A model generated the notes under the pieces. The model was not told the DNA's origin, made no database searches, and saw only the letters and a program-made list of their open reading frames with translations. Of a stretch of DNA of 27,735 nt, positions 6,853 through 14,438 are shown piece after piece. A program made the position numbers and the translations under genes. The stretch covers positions 1 through 27,735 of the forward strand of contig JBBDXI010000051.1 in assembly GCA_040902425.1 (NCBI GenBank), read 5' to 3'. The first letter of the stretch is position 1; each line of letters opens with the position of its first letter. This DNA comes from JBBDXI01 sp040902425. GTDB taxonomy: Bacteria > Planctomycetota > Phycisphaerae > Phycisphaerales > UBA1924.

Positions 6853-7998
6853 ATGGACCTCTCTGTCATCATCCCGACGCACGCGCGCCCGCGGAAGCTG
6901 GCGGCGTGCCTGGCCCGGCTGGCGCGGCAGACGCTGGCGGGGGACCGCTACGAGGTGCTGGTGGGGGTGGATGGGCCGGATGAGGGTTCGGCCGCGGCGG
7001 CGCGGGAGGCCTGGGGGCGGTGCGGCGCGGCCCTCACCGTCATCCCCTGCCCCCGGGCCGGGTACAACGCGGCGCGCAACGCGCTGCTGCCGCAGGCGCG
7101 GGGGCGGTACCTAGTCTCGCTGAACGACGATGTGCTGCCGGAGCCGGGGTTCCTGGAGGAGCACCTGCGGGCGCACGCGGAGCGCGAGGCGGCGGAGCGG
7201 GGGGCGGGGCGCGGGGCGGTAATCACGGGGTACTCGCCGTTCGTGCGGTTCGAGGATGAGACGGTGTTCGACGTGCTGGCGCGCGAGACGTCGATGATCT
7301 TTTTCTACGACCAGATGGTGCCCGCAGAGGATCAGCCGGGACCGGCTGCGGGTGGCCCGACGCTCCGCGGCGGGAGTTCAGGACCGGCCGGCTCAGGACC
7401 CGCCGCGGAGCGTCGGGCCACCCGGGAGCCGGAGTGGGACTGGGGCTTCCGGCACTGCTACGGGCTGAACTTCTCAGCGCCGGCGGGGGCGGTGCGCGAG
7501 GTGGGCGGGTTTGTGGCGTTCCCGCTGGCGTACGGGTACGACGACATCGAGCTGGCGTTCCGCCTGCGGGAGCGGCTGGGGCTGCCGGTGCTCTTCCGGG
7601 CGCGGGCCCGGGCGGAGCACGACCACCGGTACACGCCTCGGGGTGTGCTGGAGCGGGAGGAGCGGCTGGGGGCGGCGGCATGGCACTTCGCGGGGGTGAA
7701 CCCGGCGTTCGCGGGGGCGGTGTTCGGGCGGGACATCCGGTCGGAGGGGGAGCTCGCGTACTCGCGGGAGTTTGTCGAGCGCGAGGCGGGGCTGGCGCGG
7801 CTGCTGGAGGGGACGTTCCTGGCGCTGGGGGAGATGGCGGCGGGGGCGATCGAGGGGGCGCATCGCGGCACTCTCCTCGCGGCGCTCTACCAGCACCACC
7901 TGCCGCTGAAGCGGTACTGGTGGCGGCGGGGGCTGCTGGGGGCGGCGGATGGGGCGGCGACGCGGGCGCCGGAGCGTGCGCTGGCGTCGGGCGTGTGA
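6853..7998 (+). CDS. Family 2 glycosyltransferase
   Basis: A 381-residue GT-A fold glycosyltransferase that would move a sugar from a nucleotide donor onto a glycan acceptor at the cytoplasmic side. The N-terminus has the GT2 start LSVIIPTHARPRKLAACLARL, the metal-binding region SLNDDVLPEPGF (DD near residue 91), and an acceptor/catalytic region YGYDDIELAFRLRERLGL (about 228-245). The C-terminal part is helical and ends KRYWWRRGL. The ATG at 6853 starts exactly at the GT2 motif; no ribosome binding site is obvious. Between residues 166 and 190 a Gly/Pro/Ala/Arg insert comes from a 74-bp inverted repeat. Unlike three other transferases here it lacks a C-terminal GAGxHT module. Donor and acceptor are unknown. 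Confidence 0.88.
   Translation: MDLSVIIPTHARPRKLAACLARLARQTLAGDRYEVLVGVDGPDEGSAAAAREAWGRCGAALTVIPCPRAGYNAARNALLPQARGRYLVSLNDDVLPEPGFLEEHLRAHAEREAAERGAGRGAVITGYSPFVRFEDETVFDVLARETSMIFFYDQMVPAEDQPGPAAGGPTLRGGSSGPAGSGPAAERRATREPEWDWGFRHCYGLNFSAPAGAVREVGGFVAFPLAYGYDDIELAFRLRERLGLPVLFRARARAEHDHRYTPRGVLEREERLGAAAWHFAGVNPAFAGAVFGRDIRSEGELAYSREFVEREAGLARLLEGTFLALGEMAAGAIEGAHRGTLLAALYQHHLPLKRYWWRRGLLGAADGAATRAPERALASGV
7350..7423. repeat. Perfect 25-bp inverted repeat inside the GT2 gene
   Basis: Arms at 7350-7374 and 7399-7423 are exact reverse complements over 25 bases (core GGCCCGACGCTCCGCGG) and are separated by 24 bp. The segment stays in frame with the glycosyltransferase and encodes a Gly/Ala/Pro/Arg-rich loop. 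Confidence 0.85.
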
Positions 7999-8005
7999 GC
8001 GCGGC

Positions 8006-8054
8006 GGGGGGGGGGGCGTCGCACTGCTGCGCGGCGAGGACGCCGCGAGCAGTG
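8006..8054. repeat. G-run and hairpin between convergent glycosyltransferase genes
   Basis: An 11-G run (8006-8016) is followed by an inverted repeat, CACTGCT(G)CGCGGC / GCCGCGAGCAGTG (8022-8054, 6-nt loop, one bulged G). It lies in the 74-bp gap where the GT2 (plus) and GT4 (minus) genes converge and could act as a bidirectional terminator, though no T-run follows. Confidence 0.5.
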
Positions 8055-8072
8055 GCACCCGGGAGGGCCGCG

Positions 8073-9644
8073 CTACTCGTGGAGGCGCCAGACGCGCAGG
8101 CCCTGGCGTTCGTAGACCGCGCGGCGGTCCCAGATCGCGGCCTCGTGCATCCACGAGCTGATGACCACGTCGGTGGCGCCGGCCTTCGCGGCGTCGGCGG
8201 GGGCGAGGATGGGCCAGCCCCAGAGGGTCTTGCCGTGCTTCGCGCGGTCGTCATCCGCGAGGGCCACGATGCGGGCGGGGGAGTCGGCGAGGATGGGCGC
8301 GAGCTGGCGGGTGTGCTCGCCGGCGCCGTGGATGACGATGGCGCGCCCGGCGAGCTGCCGAAGGACAGCCCGCAGCTTCTCGGCGCCGCCGGGGGGGACC
8401 GAGCCGCTTCCTTCGGCTGCGGGCCCATCCCGGGCGGTCATCGCGGCCGCGCGGGTGAAGGCGCAGGGGCGGTCGGCGGGCCAGGGCCGGGCGGGGGCGG
8501 CGGCGGCCTCATCGAGCAGGCGGGCGGCCCGCTCGACGTGCTGGCCGAGGCTGAATCGCTCGCGGATGGTCGCGGCGGCGGCCTCGCTCATGGCGGGGAG
8601 GCCGCGCTTGAGGGCGCGGAGGGCGGCCTCGGCGAGGGCTCGCCCGGTCTGCTCCTCATCCGCCTCGGGCGCGATGTCGGCGATCTCGCCGTTCCAGCCG
8701 CGCTCGATCACCTGGGCCGCGCCCGACTCGGTGCGGGCGACGATGGGGATGCAGCCGGCGGCCATGGCCTCGAGCATGGAGACGCTCAGGCCCTCGAAGC
8801 GCGAAGGGAGGATGAACAGGTCATGGTCGGCCAGGAGCGCCGGGATCGCGCCCGGGGCGAGCGCGCCCAGCAGGCGGATGCGCTTCCCATCGGCGGCGGC
8901 CCGCAGCTCATCCATCGCGGGGCCGTCGCCGGCGACGGTGATGGAGTGCTCGACGCCGCGGGCGGAGAGGGCATCCGAGAGGGAGACCAGGGCCATGACC
9001 CGCTTGGGGTGGTGCTCGACGCGCCCCGTGTAGATGAGGCGGAGGGGCACCGACTTCGCAGAGCCGAAGTCGGTGGCACGGTCGGTGGCACGGGGCTCCG
9101 GGCACTCGACGCCGCAGGGGATATTGGCGATATCGGCGTGGCGCGCGGGGAGCAGCCCGCGCAGCTCGGCCTCGACACGGTCGCTGACGGCGACAAACTT
9201 CGAGATGACAGGCTCGTAGTGGGCGAGCACGCGGGCGTCGTAGCCGTTGTCGCTGTGGCACCAGCCGACGATCCGGACCAGCTCGGGGTCCGCGAGGCAG
9301 AGCGCGGCCGCGGTTCCGTAGCAGTCGCCGTGGAGGTTGGGGCAGAGGATGACCGGGCCGCCGAAGTCGCAGGCGAGGGAGCGGGCGGCGTCGCGGTAGG
9401 CGGCGATGGGGCGGGCGAGGTCGCCGGGCCGGTCGCCGCAGCGGTCGAGGCCGGTGGGGTGGAGGACGCGGACGCGCGGGTCGATCCCGTGCTCGACGGG
9501 CCGCTGGGCGGGGGGCTCGGGGTGGAGGAGGAGGGCGACGGCGCGCCCGCGGGCGGCGAGGGCGCTCGCGAGGCGGACGGCCCAGGAGGCGACGCCGCTG
9601 ACGCCGAGGCCGTCGGGGAGGGCGATGAGGAGGGGGGCGGGCAT
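8073..9644 (-). CDS. Family 4 glycosyltransferase with C-terminal GAGEHT module
   Basis: A 523-residue GT-B glycosyltransferase. The N-terminal domain opens PDGLGVSGVASWAVRLASAL. The donor domain has LRLIYTGRVEHHPKRVM (about residue 200) and the GT4 E-x7-E signature in SRFEGLSVSMLEAMAAG (about 280-297). After a linker, residues about 425-523 form a separate Rossmann-like module: VIHGAGEHT (GAGEHT at 440-445), VALADDD, GWPILAP, DVVISSWMHEAAI and VWRLHE. The same module ends the genes at 14439 and 15635. An insert near residues 190-200 (ATDRATDFGSAKSVP) is the product of a palindrome. The gene is the last of three minus-strand glycan genes, but a 229-bp repeat-filled gap separates it from the preceding one. 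Substrates are unknown. Confidence 0.88.
   Translation of the reverse strand: MPAPLLIALPDGLGVSGVASWAVRLASALAARGRAVALLLHPEPPAQRPVEHGIDPRVRVLHPTGLDRCGDRPGDLARPIAAYRDAARSLACDFGGPVILCPNLHGDCYGTAAALCLADPELVRIVGWCHSDNGYDARVLAHYEPVISKFVAVSDRVEAELRGLLPARHADIANIPCGVECPEPRATDRATDFGSAKSVPLRLIYTGRVEHHPKRVMALVSLSDALSARGVEHSITVAGDGPAMDELRAAADGKRIRLLGALAPGAIPALLADHDLFILPSRFEGLSVSMLEAMAAGCIPIVARTESGAAQVIERGWNGEIADIAPEADEEQTGRALAEAALRALKRGLPAMSEAAAATIRERFSLGQHVERAARLLDEAAAAPARPWPADRPCAFTRAAAMTARDGPAAEGSGSVPPGGAEKLRAVLRQLAGRAIVIHGAGEHTRQLAPILADSPARIVALADDDRAKHGKTLWGWPILAPADAAKAGATDVVISSWMHEAAIWDRRAVYERQGLRVWRLHE
9049..9074. repeat. Palindrome inside the GT4 gene
   Basis: ACCGACTTCG (9049-9058) and CGAAGTCGGT (9065-9074) form a perfect 10-bp stem with a 6-nt loop. 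It is followed by two direct copies of CGGTGGCACGG. It encodes the DFGSAKSV-type insert in frame. Confidence 0.7.
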
Positions 9645-9660
9645 GCGCGGTCAGTCAATC

Positions 9661-9850
9661 GGGAGGAGGAGTGCGCGCAGAGGCGCAGGGGGCGCGGAGG
9701 AGGACGCGGAGAGGAGAAGAGGCCACAGATGGCACAGATGCGCACAGATGGGGAGCCGGCGGGGGGCGGCTGGGGCGTGGTCGGCGCCCTCTCTGCGTCT
9801 TTCTCTGCGCCCTCGGCGCCTCTGCGCGCCGTCTCTCCGAGCCATCACTC
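9661..9850. repeat. Dispersed intergenic repeat of the CTCTGCG / CACAGATG type
   Basis: This 190-bp stretch of the gap between two glycan genes has a left part rich in GCGCAGAGGCGC and GGAGGACGCGGAG. A central CCACAGATGGCACAGATG follows, and the right part is in the opposite sense (CTCTCTGCGTC, GGCGCCTCTGCGC). The ends are therefore inverted copies of one motif. No gene is visible here. It separates the first two genes of the minus-strand cluster from the GT4 gene. Confidence 0.6.
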
Positions 9851-9873
9851 CCGCCACGCTGACCTCTCTTCCT

Positions 9874-12240
9874 TCACCTCTTCAGCACGAACCCGACGAC
9901 GTCGTACAGCCCCGGCTTCTCGGCCGGGGGTGTCCAGTCTTCCTTGCCTTCCAGGCGCAGGCCGGCCTCGGCGGCCATGGCGATGAGCTCTCGGTAGCTG
10001 GAGGTGAGGGTGCGGTGCTCGCCGTCGACGTCGGTGGTGATCAGGGCCAGGCCGCCGGGCCGCAGAACGCGGGCGATCTCGCGGAAGGTCGCCCGGGCGA
10101 CCTCGGTGGGCACGTGCTCCAGGACGCTGATGCACAGGGCCCGGTCCTGGCTGGCATCGCCCAGGCTGAGCGCGGCCATGCTCTCTCGGAGCCAGGCGAC
10201 CTCGGGGAAGAGTTCCGCGGGAGGGCGGGTGAACCCGCGGAGGTTGTTCCGGCCGGTCTTGCTCTCGAAGATCAGGTCCACGCCGGTGCAGTCGCAGCCG
10301 AGGCGCCGGGCCATCCAGATGGCCAGCGGCGATCCGCCGCACCCGAGGTCCACCACGGCCATGCCCGGTCCGGGGCGGGCGTTGAGCGCGGCCCAGGGGT
10401 ACTCCCACTCGCGGCTCCAGTGGGTAATGACGTTCTGCGGGTCGCGGGCGCCGTAGGGGTGCGGCTCGCCGTGCATCTCATCCCGGTAGAGGACGGCGAA
10501 CTCGTCGCGCAGGGCGGCGTAGCGCGGGTCGCGCCAGTCGCGGGCGTGGAGGAAGCGGTTGGGGATGGGGTCGGCGATCAGGCGCGGCGGGGCGAGGGTG
10601 GCGGTACCGGATGATGGGCCGCCGGTGGTCCTGGCACCGGTTAGGCCGCCGCGGTGATCTTCGGATGACTGAGCGCTCCCGGGGCGGCCCAACCGGTGGC
10701 ACGGCGCGCGGTGGCACGGGGGGCCGGGGAAGACCACGGCGAGGGTGGGGCCGTAGCTGGGGATCGGGTCCTCGCCCTTTTTGAAGGGGCGCCAGGTGTG
10801 CATGGTGATGGGCGCGCCCTCGCGCGGCAGGCAGGCCCGGTCGAGGTCGCCGAACTCCGCGGTGTACGGCTCATCGTCGGTGAAGAAGAGGCGCCCGGGG
10901 CGGGCCTCCAGCCGCTCCCGCTGCGGGGTCTGCTTCCGCATGTCGTGGATGAAGCCGGCGACAAGCGTGCCCCCGCCGGCGTCGCAGGGCGCGGGCGCGC
11001 CCGGCCCGTGCTCCTCGAAGAGGGCATCCAGGAACTCGATGGCGGGGATGCCCTTGGGCCCATCCAGGAGCACCGCGATCCGTTTCCCGGGGTTGGCGCG
11101 GATCACCTCCGGCAGGAGCCGGAAGCTGTCGCCGTAGACCAGCTCGACGTGCGCGAAGCCCCGCAGGCGCTCCTCGGCGAACGCGGCATCCTCGCCGCGC
11201 TCCAGCTCGATGCTGACGATCCTCGTCCCGGTCCCCTCGAAGAACCGGGCCAGCACGAGCGTGCTCTGCCCGCGGGCGCGCCCGGACTCGATGACCAGGT
11301 CCACGCCGAGGGACCCGCACACGCCGCAGACCGCGAGCATCTCGCTGTGCAGGATGCCCCGCTCCTCGTAGGCGCCCGCGATCGGCGCGAGCCGCTCGCG
11401 CGCCGCCCGGGCGGCCCCCGCCACCGCCTCCCGCGCGACGGCGCGTTCCGCGTCCGCCCGCGTGCGCTCCCAGTGCTCGAACATCTCGCGGCAGCGCTCG
11501 CGGGGGCGGTTGACCGTCCAGTCCTTGCCCTCGAGCAGGATCGGGTGCCAGCCGGTCTTGTAGTGGACGATGCACAGGTCGCCGCTCATGGGCCGGCAGT
11601 TGGTCTCGTTCAGCCACTTGCAGGGCACGCCGCGGAAGACCAGCTCGCGCCCGGCGACCGTCCGCACGGTGTGCTTGTCGTAGGAGCAGAAGCCGACGAT
11701 CTCGCGCAGGGCGTGCTGGTCGGCCGCGCCGCTGGAGCCCAGGGCGACACGGAGCAGGTCCGGGTCGCGGATGAGCCGCTCGACCCGCGCGGCCATGGCC
11801 CCGAAAAGGGCCGCGCCCGCGGCCCCGGTGCTCGCGAGCATCACGCCGGTGTTGATGGGGAAGAGCTCATCCTTCCACGTGTAGATGATGTCCCACCCGC
11901 CGGCGCCCTCGAAGAACTCGTCGAGGCGGCGAACCAGGAGGGTGTCGCAGTCCAGCAGCGCGACCGGTCGCCCGGGGGCCATCTCGCAGGCGCGCTTCCA
12001 GGCGTGCAGCTTGCGCGGGATGCGCTCGTTGACGCCCCCGGTCATCGGCTCGGTCGCTTCCACGAACCGCCACAGGGGGAACGCCCGGGAGAGGAGGGCG
12101 ATCTCCGCGGCGGGAACATCCTGCCAGAGGACGAATCCCCCGCCCTCGGGGTACTGGCGGCGGATCGAGTGCAGGTGGGGCGCGAGGAAGGCGGCGTAGG
12201 CCTGGCCGTAGACGGTGGTGACGAAAGCCGGCTCCCGCAT
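9874..12240 (-). CDS. Three-domain fusion: GT8-like glycosyltransferase + two methyltransferases
   Basis: A 788-residue protein. Residues 1-260 look like a GT-A/GT8-type transferase: VTTVYGQAYAAFLAPHL at the start, the DxD-type metal site LLDCDTLLV (97-99), FPINTGVML, ADQHALREIVG and a C-terminal HYKTGWHP. Residues about 290-500 resemble a SAM-methyltransferase of the Methyltransf_24 kind: DLVIESGRARGQSTLVLA, IVSIELE and VLLDGPKG. Residues about 555-788 are a class I methyltransferase with motif I VVDLGCGGSPLAIWMA (629-644), CISVLEHVPTE and LRPGGLALITTD. The two halves are joined by a Thr/Gly/His-rich linker (510-550) encoded by a repeat. The ATG at 12240 has GGAGG 9 nt upstream, inside the end of the preceding gene, and lies only 4 bp after its stop, so the two are one operon. 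It probably adds a methylated sugar; substrates are unknown. Confidence 0.85.
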   Translation of the reverse strand: MREPAFVTTVYGQAYAAFLAPHLHSIRRQYPEGGGFVLWQDVPAAEIALLSRAFPLWRFVEATEPMTGGVNERIPRKLHAWKRACEMAPGRPVALLDCDTLLVRRLDEFFEGAGGWDIIYTWKDELFPINTGVMLASTGAAGAALFGAMAARVERLIRDPDLLRVALGSSGAADQHALREIVGFCSYDKHTVRTVAGRELVFRGVPCKWLNETNCRPMSGDLCIVHYKTGWHPILLEGKDWTVNRPRERCREMFEHWERTRADAERAVAREAVAGAARAARERLAPIAGAYEERGILHSEMLAVCGVCGSLGVDLVIESGRARGQSTLVLARFFEGTGTRIVSIELERGEDAAFAEERLRGFAHVELVYGDSFRLLPEVIRANPGKRIAVLLDGPKGIPAIEFLDALFEEHGPGAPAPCDAGGGTLVAGFIHDMRKQTPQRERLEARPGRLFFTDDEPYTAEFGDLDRACLPREGAPITMHTWRPFKKGEDPIPSYGPTLAVVFPGPPCHRAPCHRLGRPGSAQSSEDHRGGLTGARTTGGPSSGTATLAPPRLIADPIPNRFLHARDWRDPRYAALRDEFAVLYRDEMHGEPHPYGARDPQNVITHWSREWEYPWAALNARPGPGMAVVDLGCGGSPLAIWMARRLGCDCTGVDLIFESKTGRNNLRGFTRPPAELFPEVAWLRESMAALSLGDASQDRALCISVLEHVPTEVARATFREIARVLRPGGLALITTDVDGEHRTLTSSYRELIAMAAEAGLRLEGKEDWTPPAEKPGLYDVVGFVLKR
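10635..10698. repeat. Imperfect inverted repeat in the linker of the three-domain protein
   Basis: CACCGGTTAGGCCGCC (10635-10650) and GGCGGCCCAACCGGTG (10683-10698) match at 15 of 16 positions as an inverted repeat. Further GGTGGCACGG copies follow to about 10720. The segment encodes the interdomain linker. Confidence 0.65.
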
Positions 12241-12244
12241 CGCG

Positions 12245-14287
12245 CTACGCCTCCGCCGGCTCGCAGACGGCCCAGTACTCGCCCCAGCGGGCGATGAGCT
12301 CGGTGATCCGCAGGCCCGCCTCCCCCGCTTCCTGCTCGAGCTGGGCCCGCGTGTACTCGGTCTCGTGGGTGACATCGAGCCGCCACTCGACGCCCAGCTC
12401 CTTCTTCCACGGGACGCGCCACTCGCGGTCGAAGGCGGGGACGCGGATGAGGATGCGCCGGGCCCGGTACCACTCCCGCCACATCGCCAGGCGCTCGGCG
12501 CGCCCGTCGATGTGCTCCAGCACGTTGGAGAGGACGATCACGTCGAAGGCGCCGGGGGCGCGGTCCCGGGTGATATCGCCCCGGATGAGGGACAGCGAGA
12601 CGCCGCGCTCCGCCGCGAGCTTCCCGGCGCGCCCGAGGCTCGCCTCGGACCAGTCCATGCCGGTGACCTCGGCGCGGGCGCGGGCGGCGATCGAGGCCGC
12701 CAGGGCGCCGACGCCGCACCCCAGGTCGATGACCCGCTCGCCGGGCCGGATGCGCTCGACGAAGAAGTCGTGGTAGCGCATGACGCGGTGCTTGGGGTGC
12801 AGGCCGCCCTCGGCCTCGACCGCCGCCTGCCCCTGCATGTGGTAGAGCGGCCCGTCAAGCGCCGCGAGGAACTCGGCCCGGCGCCCGGCGGGCAGGCGCC
12901 GGGCGAACGCGGCCAGCGACCGCTCCCACGTCTCGACCGCCGTCTCGCGCGGCGCTTCGAGGAGCGCCGGCTCCCAGCGGACCTCGGCGCTGCGCCAGGG
13001 CGCCGCGGCCTCTTCGCCGCCCCCCGCGCCCCCCGCGCCGGCGAACGCCCTCTGGTACACCTCCAGCTCAAGCGTGGCGATCCGCTCCAGCCCGCATTCG
13101 CTCCGCACCTGCGCCGCCGCGGCCGCGCCCATCGCGCACCGCCACGCGGGATCGCGCAGCACGGCCTCCACGCCGGCGGCGATGGCCCGCGGCTCCGGGG
13201 GCACGCAGAGGCCGCTGACGCCGTGGGCGACGACGCCGCGCAGGCCGGGCTCATCGACCACCAGCACCGGGGCCCCGGAGGCCATGGCCTCCAGGACCGT
13301 CTTGGGGTGGCCCTCGTATTCCGAGGCCTGGGCGTAGAGGGCGCACGACCGCATCCGGGCGAGGAGCGCCGCGTGGGGGAGGCGGCCCTCGAAACTCGCC
13401 TCGACCCCCAGCTCCTCCGCGAAGGCCCGCAAGGGTTTCTCGAGCGACCCGCGCCCGACGATGGTCAGGCGCACGCGCCCGCGCAGCGGCTCGGGGAGCA
13501 GGCTGACCGCCTCGATCAGCCGGTCCACCCGCTTCTGCTTCTCCAGCCGACCGGCGAAGAGGACCTCGAGCGTGTCGGCGCCCGTCGCGCGCCCGTGGCC
13601 TGCGGGGTCGCCGGGGCGCTCGTCGCTCTCCCCCGCCACCACGTAGTTCGGCACCACCGCCACCCGGCCTGCGCTCAGGCCGTGGCGCCACGCCAGGTCG
13701 TCGCCCATCTGCCGCGTCGTCGCGACCACCACCGAGGCGGCGCGGCAGAGCCGGCCCTCGCGCTCGGCGGCCCGGCGCGCCTCGGGGGACTCGGCCCCGT
13801 GCTCGCGCGCGGCGAACTGGGACCAGAGGTACCCGCCCCGTGCCACCAGCGCGACCGGCTTCCCCGCCCCCCGCAGCGCCGCGGCCATCCGCAGCGCCGC
13901 CTCGCCCCCGGTCATCTGGTTGGTCTTCACGACCACCCGCGCAGCGCTGCCGATCTCGCGCAGGATGCTCGCCGCGGCCGCGCCGAGGTACTCCGCCTCG
14001 CCCGCCCCGGCCTCGTTGCAGACCACCCGGACGCCGCCGACGACGCCGGTGAGGCGGGCCGCGATCGCCCGGTCGCGGGCCCCGCCCCACGTCACCAGGA
14101 CCACCCGCCCGACCCGCGGCGCGATCCGCTCGTAGAGGGCCCACTCGCGCTCGAGGGTCCCGCCATCCTCCCACACCCCCAGCGACACGCCCTCGGAGAA
14201 CGCCAGCACCAGGGCATCGCAGACGGGGGGCGTCGCCGGGCGCGCACCCGCCGCTTCGCCGGCCCCCGGCCGCTTGAGGCTCGTCAC
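12245..14287 (-). CDS. Fusion of family 4 glycosyltransferase and class I methyltransferase
   Basis: About 680 residues. The N-terminal GT-B half has VVKTNQMTGGEAALRMA, VVPNYVV, the donor-site LFAGRLEKQKRVDRLIEAV (243-261) and the E-x7-E motif in ASEYEGHPKTVLEAMASG (321-338). After an Ala/Gly linker (416-430), a SAM-dependent methyltransferase begins near 495, with motif I VIDLGCGVGALAASI (519-533), VTGMDWS, LIRGDIT and VIVLSNVLEHIDG. The start is uncertain: GTG codons at 14287 and 14296 lie just before the homology, and the frame remains open to 14584. An ATG at 14440 would overlap the divergent GT2 start. It is the first gene of the minus-strand cluster, and its stop lies 4 bp before the next start. 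It likely transfers and methylates one sugar unit. Confidence 0.87.
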   Translation of the reverse strand: MTSLKRPGAGEAAGARPATPPVCDALVLAFSEGVSLGVWEDGGTLEREWALYERIAPRVGRVVLVTWGGARDRAIAARLTGVVGGVRVVCNEAGAGEAEYLGAAAASILREIGSAARVVVKTNQMTGGEAALRMAAALRGAGKPVALVARGGYLWSQFAAREHGAESPEARRAAEREGRLCRAASVVVATTRQMGDDLAWRHGLSAGRVAVVPNYVVAGESDERPGDPAGHGRATGADTLEVLFAGRLEKQKRVDRLIEAVSLLPEPLRGRVRLTIVGRGSLEKPLRAFAEELGVEASFEGRLPHAALLARMRSCALYAQASEYEGHPKTVLEAMASGAPVLVVDEPGLRGVVAHGVSGLCVPPEPRAIAAGVEAVLRDPAWRCAMGAAAAAQVRSECGLERIATLELEVYQRAFAGAGGAGGGEEAAAPWRSAEVRWEPALLEAPRETAVETWERSLAAFARRLPAGRRAEFLAALDGPLYHMQGQAAVEAEGGLHPKHRVMRYHDFFVERIRPGERVIDLGCGVGALAASIAARARAEVTGMDWSEASLGRAGKLAAERGVSLSLIRGDITRDRAPGAFDVIVLSNVLEHIDGRAERLAMWREWYRARRILIRVPAFDREWRVPWKKELGVEWRLDVTHETEYTRAQLEQEAGEAGLRITELIARWGEYWAVCEPAEA

Positions 14288-14438
14288 CGATTCCACCCGC
14301 GCAGGATCGGCCTGCGGCGGGCCTCCGGGCGATATTTCGGGACCGATTCCAGACGCCTTGCTCCATAATCCGGCCCCTCCGATCCGGCCGATGATCGGGA
14401 GTCCGGCGGGCCGCGCGGGCGTGCTCCCGGATCTACCC

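Noticed and set aside
7434..9986. 850-residue plus-strand open frame
   Set aside because: It is antisense to the GT4 gene and overlaps the end of the GT2 gene in another frame; composition is low-complexity and no motif is seen.
10696..14368. Long plus-strand frames of 533 and 717 residues
   Set aside because: They are opposite the two transferase-methyltransferase fusions, which carry complete GT and SAM motifs.
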